NCBI GenBank assembly: GCA_000231825.2
Contig: JH720305.1
Span: 1,005,557-1,069,556 of the forward strand
Direction of reading: 5' to 3'
DNA length: 64,000 bases
From: Tetrahymena elliotti 4EA
Lineage: Eukaryota > Ciliophora > Oligohymenophorea > Hymenostomatida > Tetrahymenidae
The notes under the pieces are model-generated. The model was not told the DNA's origin. It saw nothing but the letters and a program-made list of their open reading frames with translations, and did no database searches. Shown in pieces: positions 26,869 to 38,400 of the stretch (its first letter is position 1; each line of letters begins with the position of its first letter). The position numbers and the translations under genes were made by a program.

Positions 26869-29800
26869 ATGGTTAGCTTAAGAAGTAATAAAACTAAAGG
26901 AAGAAAGGTTATTATTGAGGATAGTAGCTCAGAATAAGGAGCTGAAAATGAAAGTGATAATGATATAAAAAAAAATTTAAAGATAAAAGTAGAAACTGAA
27001 GTACCATAAAAATCAACTAGAGGTAGAAAAAAAAAATCTTCCAAAGAAGAAAGTGAAGAAGATGAAGATTTTGAAGGTATAATTATAAAGATTAATGTTT
27101 GCATATTCTAAATAAATGCTGAAAACTATAATATATTACAGTTGAAATAGATGATGGAGATGATGATGAAGATGATGATGAGGATTTTGAAAATGAAGAT
27201 TTAAAGGAAGATTCATTTGATATCTCTCATAAAAAAGTTATCAAATAAAAAAAAAATCAAGTTAAAAAAGAAGAAGCTAATTATGAAGATGAGGAAGAAT
27301 TGAGTGAAGATGATAATGATAATAAATTTAACAAAAAGAGAGGTAGAAATAATTTAGATATTTAAAAAAAGCCTCAAAGTTAGCCTGGAAGTTAAGGTTA
27401 AGGCAAGAGAGGAAGACCTGCCATAGTAAAAATAGATAATATAAATGATAATCAAAAGTAAGAGGAGGAAAATGAGAATGATGAATAAGGATAAGAATAA
27501 AAGGAAGAAGTTGTTAAGAAAAAAAGGGGACGTAAACCTTTAGCTTAATAAAAGAAAGAAGAATAAGAGAACTCTGAAAACTCTGAGTAGCTCTAGCAAT
27601 AATCTGACAATTAAGAAACTTCCTAAATAGTATAAAAAGGCAAAAGGGGATACAAAAGATGCAAAAATGAAAATTGCTAATAATTAATTTACATCCATTA
27701 AAAGGTTTGTCCTCATTGTAAATTTGAACACAAAATGTCTGTTCCAACACTTGAAAAAAAGCAAAAGAATAAGAAAGAAAAGACCTCAAGTACATTCGAA
27801 GTCCTAAAATCTTTTATAGAGAATAGTCAAGGAAATAAATAAGTTAAGATTAAAAAGAAAGATCAGTTACCTATTTAATAAATTAAAAAAAATGCTTTGT
27901 ATTTGGTAATTACTTCAAAAACATTTTATCAATAGCTAGAAAGATATTTTTTAATATAAATAAGGATGAGTTTAATATAGATCAAGAAAATTTAAAATAG
28001 ATGTTTAATGAGCCAATAGTTAATTTATTTACTAGGTTAGAAGAGGAGGAATAAAAGGTTTAGAATTAAGAATCTATGGAAGAAGGTAGTCTTAAAGGCT
28101 CAAAGCCATAAAAAAAGTTGAAAAAAGAAGAACCCAGCTAAAAAGAAAAATAAGATGAAATTAATTAAGATGAGGAATCGAAAATTATAGAACTACCAAA
28201 CAGCAATAAATATGATTTGCAAGTGAACATGAATTTCAACAATAAATCAGAAACAGTTCAAATGCCATAGTTTGGTCACTTTTCTATCTTTAATTAGCCT
28301 TAATAAGACAAAATTTAAGAGGAATAAAATGAAAAGCAAGAAAAATAAAGTAAAATAACGCAATTCTTAAAGCAAAAATAAAGCCAGTCCCAAAATTAAT
28401 AGAGTGAACAGCAATAATAACAAGGTATTTATTAGTTTAATAATTATGAAAGAAAAAACAGTTTTATTTTACTTGAATTTATGTTATAATTTTGATTAAA
28501 TTTAATAAAAAAATGTTTTGAATTTATGGATTCAATTTTTCTCTTTTCTTTTATTTTTGATGACTCATTATTTATTCAAAAAAGGTGATGATTGGAGGTT
28601 TTTTTTGATGAATATAGGATTTCCTATTACTTGTGTTTCATGGAGTTATACCAACATTCAAAGCTAATGGAAAGATTAATATTTGGCTGTTGGTGTAAAC
28701 ATTAGTGAGGTTAGTTAGGAAAATGAAAAATTAGAAATATTTCGTACAATGTAAGCTTACAATCTTTTAGGATGCCACAGAGTGGGATAAAAGTATGAAT
28801 GCGATGGCTGTATATTAATTTATAAAATACCATATGATGTGAATTCGAATACTTTTAGAGAGCCTGTTCTTGTTCAAAATATAGCTGTGTAAGGAACTCC
28901 TCTTTCTATTAAGTGGATGCCAAAATATAGCATGAGCTCATAAACAACTTATTCTGTTTTAACTTCTAATGGCTCTATTTATTTCTATTCTTTTGATTAT
29001 TCAAATAGTGTCTCTAATGAAAATAACAACTCTTATTAAATAAAAAGTAATCTTTTTAGACAGGCTTAAAAATAGCCACCTTTAATGAAAATAAGGATAG
29101 GTGATGATGTTATTTTATCATGCTTTGATTGGCTTAACAATTAAAATTGTAATTATCTCATAGCTGGAGATTAAGTTGGAAATATTTATTTTATAGAACT
29201 ATCAAACGATAATTTTAAAATAGCATAATATTATAATAATTCTCACATTGGATAGGTTTTAGATGTTAAATTCTACCCATAAAGTAATTAATAAGAATAA
29301 ATTATATTTGCTTCTTGCGGTTATGATGGTTTAGTAAAAATATTTGATGTTTATGGTCAGCCATTCCCTGTCTTTACATATGAATCATGCTTGGTAATTT
29401 TTTATTTTCAATTCATAATCATAATAATCATTATCATCATTTCTTATTTTACCTAAAAATCATTTGAGAATCTAAAAAGATAATTAAGTATAATTTTGAA
29501 TTAAAATAATTTTTCTTCAAAAGATACCAAACTATCTATTACAAATTGTAAAGCGCATAATTTTTAAAAATTTACATTTAATAAATAGCCCTACCCCTAA
29601 AATAAAAAATTAAAATATATTAAATGATATGCTTTATCTATTTTTCTATAAAATATTTTAATATTAATCCCCAAAAAATTTTTTTAAAAAGGTATTTTGA
29701 AAAAATTAATTTGATCAATCTAATGCTCTTACAGCTAAAAGACGCATACATTAATGTTTTTTTTTTTTTTGAATTAAAGATTTGATAAAAATTTAATAAA

Positions 29801-31286
29801 TTTAATAAACATAAATAAATTTTTTATTACTTTCATGCTTTTTGATTTATTAATTCTTTCCACAAGCTTTAATTAAAATAATTTAATTAATACTTTTCCT
29901 TTGTTGAATAAGATTCTGCTTTTATATTTATCATATTTTACACACTAAAGAATATAAATTAAGATTGAATGAATTGGATATGTTTCCAATAGTTCTTGCT
30001 TTCAAATCTAAAACATTTATTACTGGTTTCAAGATTGTTTTTAAAGAAAAATGATGCTTGAAGAAGATTCGAATCTGTTTTTATTATAATAAGATAAAAT
30101 CAATTTTTCTTTATTTCAAAATTTAAAATAAACTTTTTCATTTGAAAATCCCTTTATTAATTTTAGAAATAATTTTATCTTGTTAATCGTTGATTTTATT
30201 ACATTTTTTATATTCACATTTAAACAAAGTTAATATGAAAAATGCAAAAATGACAATTTAGAAAAACAAATAAAATCACTTAAGAAAATTTGATTTCAAA
30301 ATTAGAAGCAATTTTCAAATAAAAAAATGTCATACAATAAACATATAAATTAATTTTGCTAAAGGTGCTATTGATGAGCAAAATTTAATTAGAATAATAG
30401 AAATGATATTTATTCTAAATGAGTTAATGATTAAGATTAATTGTTTTTTCCTTTTAATTCAAATAGAAAAGCTGCAAAAGTATAGAATGGGATTTAGGTG
30501 GTAAATATCTATTAGTGAATCGTGATAAATAGCAATTTTCTTAGTTAATATTGTCTTTTTTTTCTACTTCAAATTCTAAAAACATAGAGCTAAATAATTT
30601 CGTTGAGGCAAGGTAGCTGTAAAAAGTTAATTAAGATTTCGTCGTTACAGTAAAATAAAAATTTTTTCCTTTATTTTTTTATATATCCTGCTAACTTATT
30701 TAATAATTAAAAGACTTCTACAAGTGGGCTTTTTTCATCATACATTTTTAGCTCGAATGAATGTGGGAAAATATTTTCAAACTTTACAGAATAAAACAGA
30801 AGTATTAGTGTAAAGAAAGTTAAGAAGAAATCACCTGATTGCGAGGGTTTTGAAATTTGCACTGGATCATTCTAGGGGTTAAACCATTCAAAAAGAAATT
30901 ACACTTTATAGTTAAGTGATTTGAATTCTTTCTTCTTAAATAAATAAAATGATGAAGATGCAAATGGAAAAGATTAGGATGATGAGTTAGAAATAGAAGA
31001 AGCTAACAAAAAATAAAAGAACACTAATAAATAAGAAAGAAAAAAAGAATTTTCTGTAAAATTAAAATAAAAAAAATATATTAATTCTATTTATTTAATA
31101 TAGAACTTCTAAAATTAGTCATTTGTCACATCAATCAGTTTATCATAGAGCAATATTATTAACCTTCAAATAAAAACATCTGAGAAGAATGAGAATAGCA
31201 AATCAGTAAATAGTTACACTTTAGAGTCCTTTTTGGCTTTTAGTAATTATGGAGGAGTTTTACATATTTCTAAAGTTTATATATGA
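26869..31286 (+). CDS. AT-hook and WD40 protein, TFIIIC subunit (GTF3C2/TFC6)-like
   Basis: Six exons, 26869..27076, 27142..27898, 27940..28424, 28585..29393, 30467..30649 and 30714..31286, give 1005 codons (1004 aa). The N-terminal ~270 residues are acidic/basic and carry several AT-hook-like cores (RGRKKK, KRGRNN, GKRGRPA, KKRGRKP). A Cys cluster follows, CKNENC then CPHC, likely a zinc ribbon. After a Gln/Glu-rich linker the C-terminal ~500 residues form WD40-type blades: FPITCVSWSYTN, YLAVGVNIS, GTPLSIKWMPKYS, CNYLIAGDQVGNIYFIEL, QIIFASCGYDGLVKIFD and SIEWDLGGKYLLV. AT-hooks or acidic tails with a WD40 propeller are the layout of the TFIIIC tau-B subunit of RNA polymerase III initiation. 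That role is an inference from architecture; another chromatin WD40 protein is possible. Confidence 0.75.
29394..30466 (+). other. Long intron of 1073 nt
   Basis: The longest intron in the AT-hook/WD40 gene begins GTAATT and ends AATAG. It joins the blade ending FTYESCL in phase 0 to KSCKSIEWDL. The others in this gene are 41 to 160 nt. It is very AT-rich, and I see no RNA gene or frame inside it. Confidence 0.7.
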
Positions 31287-31525
31287 ATTATATATTTGTT
31301 AATAAAGCTATAATTGGATAAATTTCATTTTTCTTTTTATTTTTGTTTAGTAAATGGTGTATCTTTTTATGGGGTAGGATTAATCCAATACAATCAAATC
31401 AAGGAACAAAAAACAAACTTTTTTAGAATAAAATAATTAAAAAAAAAAGAGAAGCATATATTAATAACTTTATTCAAATACGAAATCTCTTTGATAAACC
31501 ATTTCAAAACAAAGCATAAAATTTT

Positions 31526-34391
31526 ATGAGTTCTTAAGCTTTTCCATTTTCTGTAGATTAGCCTACAACATCATTTAAAACAGACTAAAAATAACGCGAC
31601 TTTAAATCCTTATAGTTAGATAGAGTATGCGATGATATTGAAAAACTTCTAAGAATTAAATTTTCAATCTACACTCCTATTAAGAGCAAGTAAAAAAACA
31701 ACGAAATAAAAATTGTATCAATTGCAGGATAGTAAAATGGAAAATTTAAGAATAAGACAAATTAAATAATTTATTATATGTAAAATATTTAGGTTTAATG
31801 ATACTATCTAGTACTTAATTGAGATAATTATAAGTTTAAATACAAAAACAATTAGACTATCATATTTAATCTGTAGAGAAAATGGATAATAATATTTTAT
31901 AGAATCAAAAGCATAGAGACTACTTATTTCAAGAGGATTAAATAAGTTAAATTAAAACACAGAAATAGGTGTCTACTGTATTAATAACAAAGGAGGAGTA
32001 ATTAAAATTTTCCTTTAATTTTTGCTTTTTTTTTGAAATACTTTTTTTATTGTTGAAAATCAATAAATAAATAAATAAATAAATAAATATATAATCTTAA
32101 TATTTTTTACTAATAAATTCAAATAGATAAAATTTAAGCAACACATTTTTATTGATGAATCTACCTTTGATTAAATGATGGGTTAGTATGAATCAGATTA
32201 AACTTCTCTGAATTCCAAACTTGATATAGAAAAAATTATACAAAGCTCTATCAAGGATAATTTAGCAGATGATTAATCCCATAAAAAATTAATTACATTA
32301 CTATAAAGAAATGTAGAAACGCATCTCTCTAATATGAATAATAATATATCCAAATTACTTTATTTATGTGATGAGTTAGAACGTGAATATTTTGATATAT
32401 TAGAAAGATAGGGAGCATAAGAAAATTAAAAGCAATTCGATGCCTTAGATTAAATCTATGAATCTATCGAAAAAGCTGTCTACACTGATAAGATTTTTGA
32501 AGAAGAAATTAGCGATACAAGTGCTTTTTAAACACCAGCACAAGTAGTTGAAAAAGGTTTAAAAACTAAAATTCTCTAGGAAATACATATCAAGTAAAAT
32601 ATTTCTCTACAAAAAATTGAGAAAATTTTTGCCTTCAATAAATAAAAAATGGCTTTTCAAAAAATAAAAAAATGGCTTATCATAAAAAAAAAAATAGCTT
32701 TTCAAAAAAAAAATTAGCTTTTCAAAAAAAATAAATTAACTTTTCAAAAAAAAAAATTTAAAAATTTTCTGAAAAATTAAATTTCTAAATTAAAAATTTT
32801 TTTTTTTTAATGCTTAATATTTAAATAAATAATAAAGGAATATTACAAATAAAGAAAATTTAGGTTCAGGAGGTTTTGGTACTATTTTAAAGGCTGATAT
32901 TGTTTGTAATTTATTTTGTTTGTTTTATTCATTCTTTAATAAATCATTTAAAAAATAGTTTGTGGTATAGATGCATTTTATTCTTAAAATGTAGTAACAT
33001 CTAACATCTACAACACTAATTACAAATAAAATTTACCAACATAATCATCAAACAGCGAAATGTCTTCAAATCAAAATCTAGCAGGGAGAAATTAATCAGG
33101 TAATAAATCATCTAGCGTAAATGTTAATCAATCTACACAGGCTTAAAGCGCTTCTCAAAACTAGATGATAACCTCTTAAAATTCATTAACTAGCAGTATT
33201 TCAGATATGAATTCATCAAAACTTTCAAATTCAACAAGTGCAAGAGAAGAAGAAGGAGTCAAAGAACATACAAAGCAATATATTCTAAAAATAAATATTG
33301 ATAATTATTCAAACGATCGTAATAGAGTGTAACATGAAATTGACATCTTGTAAATTTAAAATTTATATTTTAAAAAACTCATTTAATCTTTGTTTAAATA
33401 GAAAACTTCTTGAAGATTATGAATGCCCTTATATTGCTAAATATTTTTATTCTAAACAACCTGAATATTAAAAATATCTAATTATTGAGTTTTACAGAAA
33501 CAAAGATCTAGATACTTTTAGAAGAAATTTCTCAAATACTTAATCTTTGATTTCTAAAATTGAATTAATGTATTAATTTAGCTCTGGACTTAAATTCTTA
33601 AACGATAGAGGCTTTTACCATCTAGATATCAAGCCAGCTAACATTTTGGTAACTTATTTTAGGACCTTACCATTTAACAATTCAAAAAAATAAAACAACA
33701 AATTATTAAGATTAATTTAATTAAATTAGGTGTCTAATAAATAACAAATAAAGATTACTGATTTTGGTGAGTGTTATCATTATGATATTTGTGAAAATAA
33801 ATATGTATGTGATTGGGATGAAAGGATAAAAGAAGCTAATTATGCTCACTTATAAAAAATATAATGGTAAATGAGAAGCTAAAAAAACATAAATAAAGAT
33901 ATTAAATTTAAACCAGCTAAGACTATGCCTTACTGCCCACCAGAGGCACTTAGCAGTAAGTTATAAGTTAACTATCAAAGTGATATTTTTTCTCTCGGCG
34001 TAATGATGTGTGAGCTATTCTTTGATGAATTTCCTTTCAAATTTAAAAAATCAAAATACACATAAATTGAATAAAAATTTAAAGAAGGAAGATGGGAATC
34101 ATTTTTACCTGAAGAATATGTCTGCAAGCACAAAGGACCAGAAAAAATAACTAAAATTTTACTTAGACTTGCTCTCCTCTGCTTAAATGTTAGTAAATTA
34201 GAATAAGATAAAACAGCCTAAACCTAAAAGTATAAATGTAAAAACTTTTAAATGATCTTTTCATTAAAATTAATTAATTCGTTTTTTTAAAAAAAGTGGA
34301 TAGACCTTGCTTAAGTTAAATTATTATTATACTTAAAAAATGTAAAGAATATTTAGAATAAAGATATATATTAGCTTTTAGTAAACCATGA
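31526..34391 (+). CDS. Protein kinase with long N-terminus and a loop insertion
   Basis: Eight exons, 31526..31779, 31835..31997, 32127..32593, 32838..32905, 32959..33349, 33402..33648, 33730..34192 and 34297..34391, give 716 codons (715 aa), all in phase. An N-terminal region of about 290 residues has no recognised domain. The kinase domain starts with the glycine loop LGSGGFGTILKAD. An insertion rich in Ser and Asn separates it from the beta-3 strand YILKI, whose Lys is the ATP-anchoring residue. The alpha-C Glu is in QHEIDIL. The catalytic loop is YHLDIKPANIL (HLD in place of HRD), the magnesium loop is TDFGE, and the APE-like motif is PPEAL. The kinase ends in MDRPCLSQIIIIL. It should be an active Ser/Thr kinase. 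I cannot place it in a group, and the insert may make it ciliate-specific. Confidence 0.88.
32063..32089 (+). repeat. AATA tetranucleotide microsatellite in an intron
   Basis: About seven tandem AATA units inside the intron 31998..32126 of the kinase gene. Confidence 0.85.
32648..32757 (+). repeat. Intronic minisatellite, about five degenerate 20-23 bp units
   Basis: Five imperfect copies of a unit containing GCTTTTCAAAAAA separated by A-rich spacers, wholly inside the intron 32594..32837 of the kinase gene. The copies differ mainly in A-run length, as expected from slippage. Confidence 0.85.
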
Positions 34392-35405
34392 ATATGGTTG
34401 TTGTATCATTTTATTTTTAGTTTTTATTTAGTATTTAATCTCATAAAAAATATTTAAATCGATTAGTAAATTCAAAAAAAAATGCTTCCAAAAAATAATC
34501 TTTTATTTTAAAAATTACTAAAATAGTTTACTTAAAAATAAATCATTTAATAAAACCTAATTTTTAAAAAATATGAATTACCAATAAGCCTAATTTACAT
34601 TTTTCTCTCATTCAAAAAAAATTGAAAAAAGAGGAACTATGACTTACTAAAATATAAAAACTATGACTAATTTACAAATTAGTAAATGAAGTGAATACTT
34701 TAAAATTGAGTAAATAAATCTTTAATTTTCTTCAAAGAAAGGTAAGAAAAATTAGTATCAATTAATCTAACTAAATTAGTTAATAAATGATAAAAATTTG
34801 TATGAATTTAGATTTTGATTATTTAGTCATCAACAAATAGTATCTTTTTTAATATACAGGTAATCAGAGGTCAGATAGAAAAATAGTAGAACAAGAGGAA
34901 AAAAGAAAATTACAACCAAATTCAGAAATATGGCCAAAATATAGCTGAATAATAAAAAGCATATGAATTTTTCTTTAAAAATTTTTTAGAAATGTAAAAT
35001 ATTAAAAAACAATATGTATTTATTTTTTAGATCATATTATTTTAATTTTCTTAAAAAGAATTAATCAATCAAAAATTTTTGAGAAATAGCTGAGGAAGTC
35101 TAAAATTTATTACAGTTTAAAAAAATGGGTTTTTTACTTTTATAAATACAGAGATTAAATTACATAAAACATTTAATTTACTTATTCGTTTGGTATATTT
35201 AATTTGGTTTAAATTAAGAAGATTTTTAAAATATTTCTAAAGGAGTTAGTTAATATCTTGCTTCTCTAAAAAAATTTACAATTAGATTTAAGATCAATTT
35301 AGAAATCAGATAAATTTAATATTGAAAAAGGAAATTTTATTTTTAAAAAACTAATTTTTTTGAACCAAAATATTTTATTAATTCTTTAAATTTGATTAGA
35401 ACAGA
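34392..35405. other. Convergent intergenic spacer
   Basis: 3' flanks of the kinase and Arf-GEF genes. The kinase frame can be read past 34391 only if its last intron is ignored. AT-rich, with nothing else seen. Confidence 0.45.
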
Positions 35406-38400
35406 TCACTGATTTTGTTAATTTTGATCTATGTTGTTTTCACTATTTGATTTACTATTACCATTACTATTTATGTTAACTATATTATTTTAATTTACAT
35501 TTTTATTTCCAGATCCATTTAAATCATCTTCATCATAATCTCCAGCTACTTGTTTGATTAAATTCTTCTCTATTTTCAACTAGTTGTCTGAATCATCTTG
35601 GTTTTAGTGCTCTTTTTTAATTACATTTACTTTTTAGCTACCATTTTCATTTTATGCTTCTTCTTCCACTTCACCATTTATTTCGTTTGTTGCCTCAGGT
35701 ATTGATGAAGAGCTGTTTGTTATTTTTACATAATCTGAATTGATTTATTATGATTAATTACTAGTTTATAGATTAGTCTCTTTATTTTTATCATTCTATT
35801 AATTTACATTATTATTAGCTATTTAATTTACTGAATTTAACAAAGAGCTCTATTCTAAAACTACTTATGCTACTGGAGCTTGAGCGGGTAAAGGATTATC
35901 ACAAATAAATTTAAATAGCTTTTTCAATATTTTTCTAATAAACATATCTAAATCTTCATCTAAATTTTAGCATCTGCTGCAATTTTTACAAAGTTAACAA
36001 ACCATCTAGCTAAAGCTCCTATTTAAACTATATTGTGTCATATCTATAAGAATGCAATATATTTCTTTTACTCTTTCTTTCATCTATTTATTTAATTAAT
36101 AAACATGGTTTTATTTTAATGAATAATTATCAATTTACATGTGATAAATCTATTTTTTCTAATATAGGAAGAACTGTCTCTGATATCATAGTACGATGAT
36201 TGTTCACATCTCTTTCTACTTCAGTTAATTTAATTTTGTGTACAACAAGGTCTATAGTTTCTTCATTTAAATCAGGAACATCTAATCTCTCGTAGCTATC
36301 ATAGTAGCTTTTTTCATCTGTACTTCTTTTATCTCTTTCACTTTCTATAATCTTTAATAGATCTTTATGCTTTTTTAAGAAGAGTGTCATGTATTCCACT
36401 AATTTACTATTTTGTTATTTAAAAATTTTTAGCAACTAAATAAAACTTTAAAGCTTTCTTACTCTATAAGGTCATTATAATTAAAGCAAGATCCTGACTT
36501 TTATTGTTTTCTATAATGAGTATATTTGATATAGAGACTCATAGCCTAAGCTTATCTCTCCTATCTAAGTATACCAGGTAATTGTTTTAACTCTGGATTA
36601 AATCCTTTTGATTTAATTATTGAATATAAATATTAATATTTTTCTTTGCTTTAATGAATAAAAATCACCTGTCTTCCATAAGCAGTATCTCAAAAATATT
36701 TATGAATTAAATTCAATGGCAAAGAGATAGGATTTATCAAGAATATTGCATAAATTATCAAGTTAATTTGAAGATAATTTATCTTAAAAGGAATTAATAA
36801 CATCCTAAATAACCTTGATGAGCAAGAGTTAAGCTTTTGATTAAGCGTTTGCATCATCAAAGTTAATTTTTTAATTCTATTTTTAAAAATTAATTTAATT
36901 TTTGTTTTTAATAAGAAATATTTTCTACATAGAAATACATGAGGGATTCTTTTCTTTTTCCTTTAACATCTTAGGCTATTTTATGTCCATTTTCATCAGA
37001 ATTAATGCTCAAAAGCTAAAAATTTTACAAAAAGAGCTATTAAATTAGTGTTTCTTTTAATTTAAAAAATACCTTTTAAGGAGTTGTTAATCTTATCATT
37101 CTTTCAAAGAAACCAATAATCATATCCCAGTCATCTGATTTGAATTTTGGACCAAGTTGAATGATTGTATTTTTAGCAGCTGTTACAGATTACTTTATAA
37201 GTTATTCGTTTGTATTATTGATGCAGTTTTCATATGTTTTAATGAATTCTATGACTAACGATTGTAATTCATCATAATAATCAAAAAGCAAGTTAGTGAT
37301 ATGATGGAATGCTTTATTGCATGACTATTTCAACCAATTAAACTTTCTATTATTTTGTGTATTATTTAATTACTTTAGTGATTTTGTTTGGAAAGTAAAT
37401 TAAATTTCATCGAACAAGGGTCTCAACACCCCTTAGAAAATCATTTTCCAAAATTCAATTGAAAATGTGTAACCAAATTCAGTGAGTATATTGAATAGCG
37501 ATTCCATACTTTTTTCTTATATTTCAGGTCTATGATCTCCACAGAGATTTGATAAAACACCAAGTAAAGGTACCCAGTAACCTAAATAAATAAACAAATA
37601 ATTATTAATGATAAATAGAATATTTTTATTTTAAGAAGATTACTTTCATTAGATTTTTTATTAGTTTGGTTTGTATTTGAATATTCGCCTACTTATTAAG
37701 CTATATTAGGATCAGATGATGAAGATTAAATGGAAGAAAAAGAAAGTTTTGATTTAGGAACAACATGAGATTTATCAGCTAAATAATATAAACATTTCTA
37801 AACAAGCTCAATAGAGGCTAGTGCTAAATCTTCTTATCTCTTTTTACTTAATTTATTGAGACATTAAACTAAGTCAACAAAGACATCATGTATGGTATCT
37901 AAATTTTCTTCCATAATTCCTTTTACAATCTAAATAATTTAGATTAATTGCTTTTGTTTTTGTTTTAAATTAAAATGTTAAATGAAAACAAATAAAATCA
38001 TACGTTATAAGCATTACGAGAGAGCTCATCTGATTCTTCAAGTAAAGCAAGTCCTAAAATGTTAAATATGATTCTCCAACCTGACTTGATCTTTTTATAT
38101 ATTGTCTTATTTCCAAGAAAGTTTTTAAAGCAATCAAGAATAAAGTCTTTGATGAATAAGTTTTATATAGGAACATTCGAAAATATTATTTCAAATGGTT
38201 TTAAGAAATCTCTTTAAAATTGTTAATTGAATCTTTCTTCCTTGATAAAAAACTTTTATGAAAGCTGCTTAAGACTATCAACTGCTATGATAGCAATTTA
38301 TGGGTTTTAGTGACATCCAGCCTCAGCAAAGTGATCTCTTATTATTGCCCATATTCTATTCCAAACTATTACAACTCTGTCCATATTTAATTCTGCAATT

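Noticed and set aside
30070..30085. TTCGAATC string resembling a tRNA T-loop
   Set aside because: No matching acceptor, D or anticodon arms around it; it lies inside an intron.
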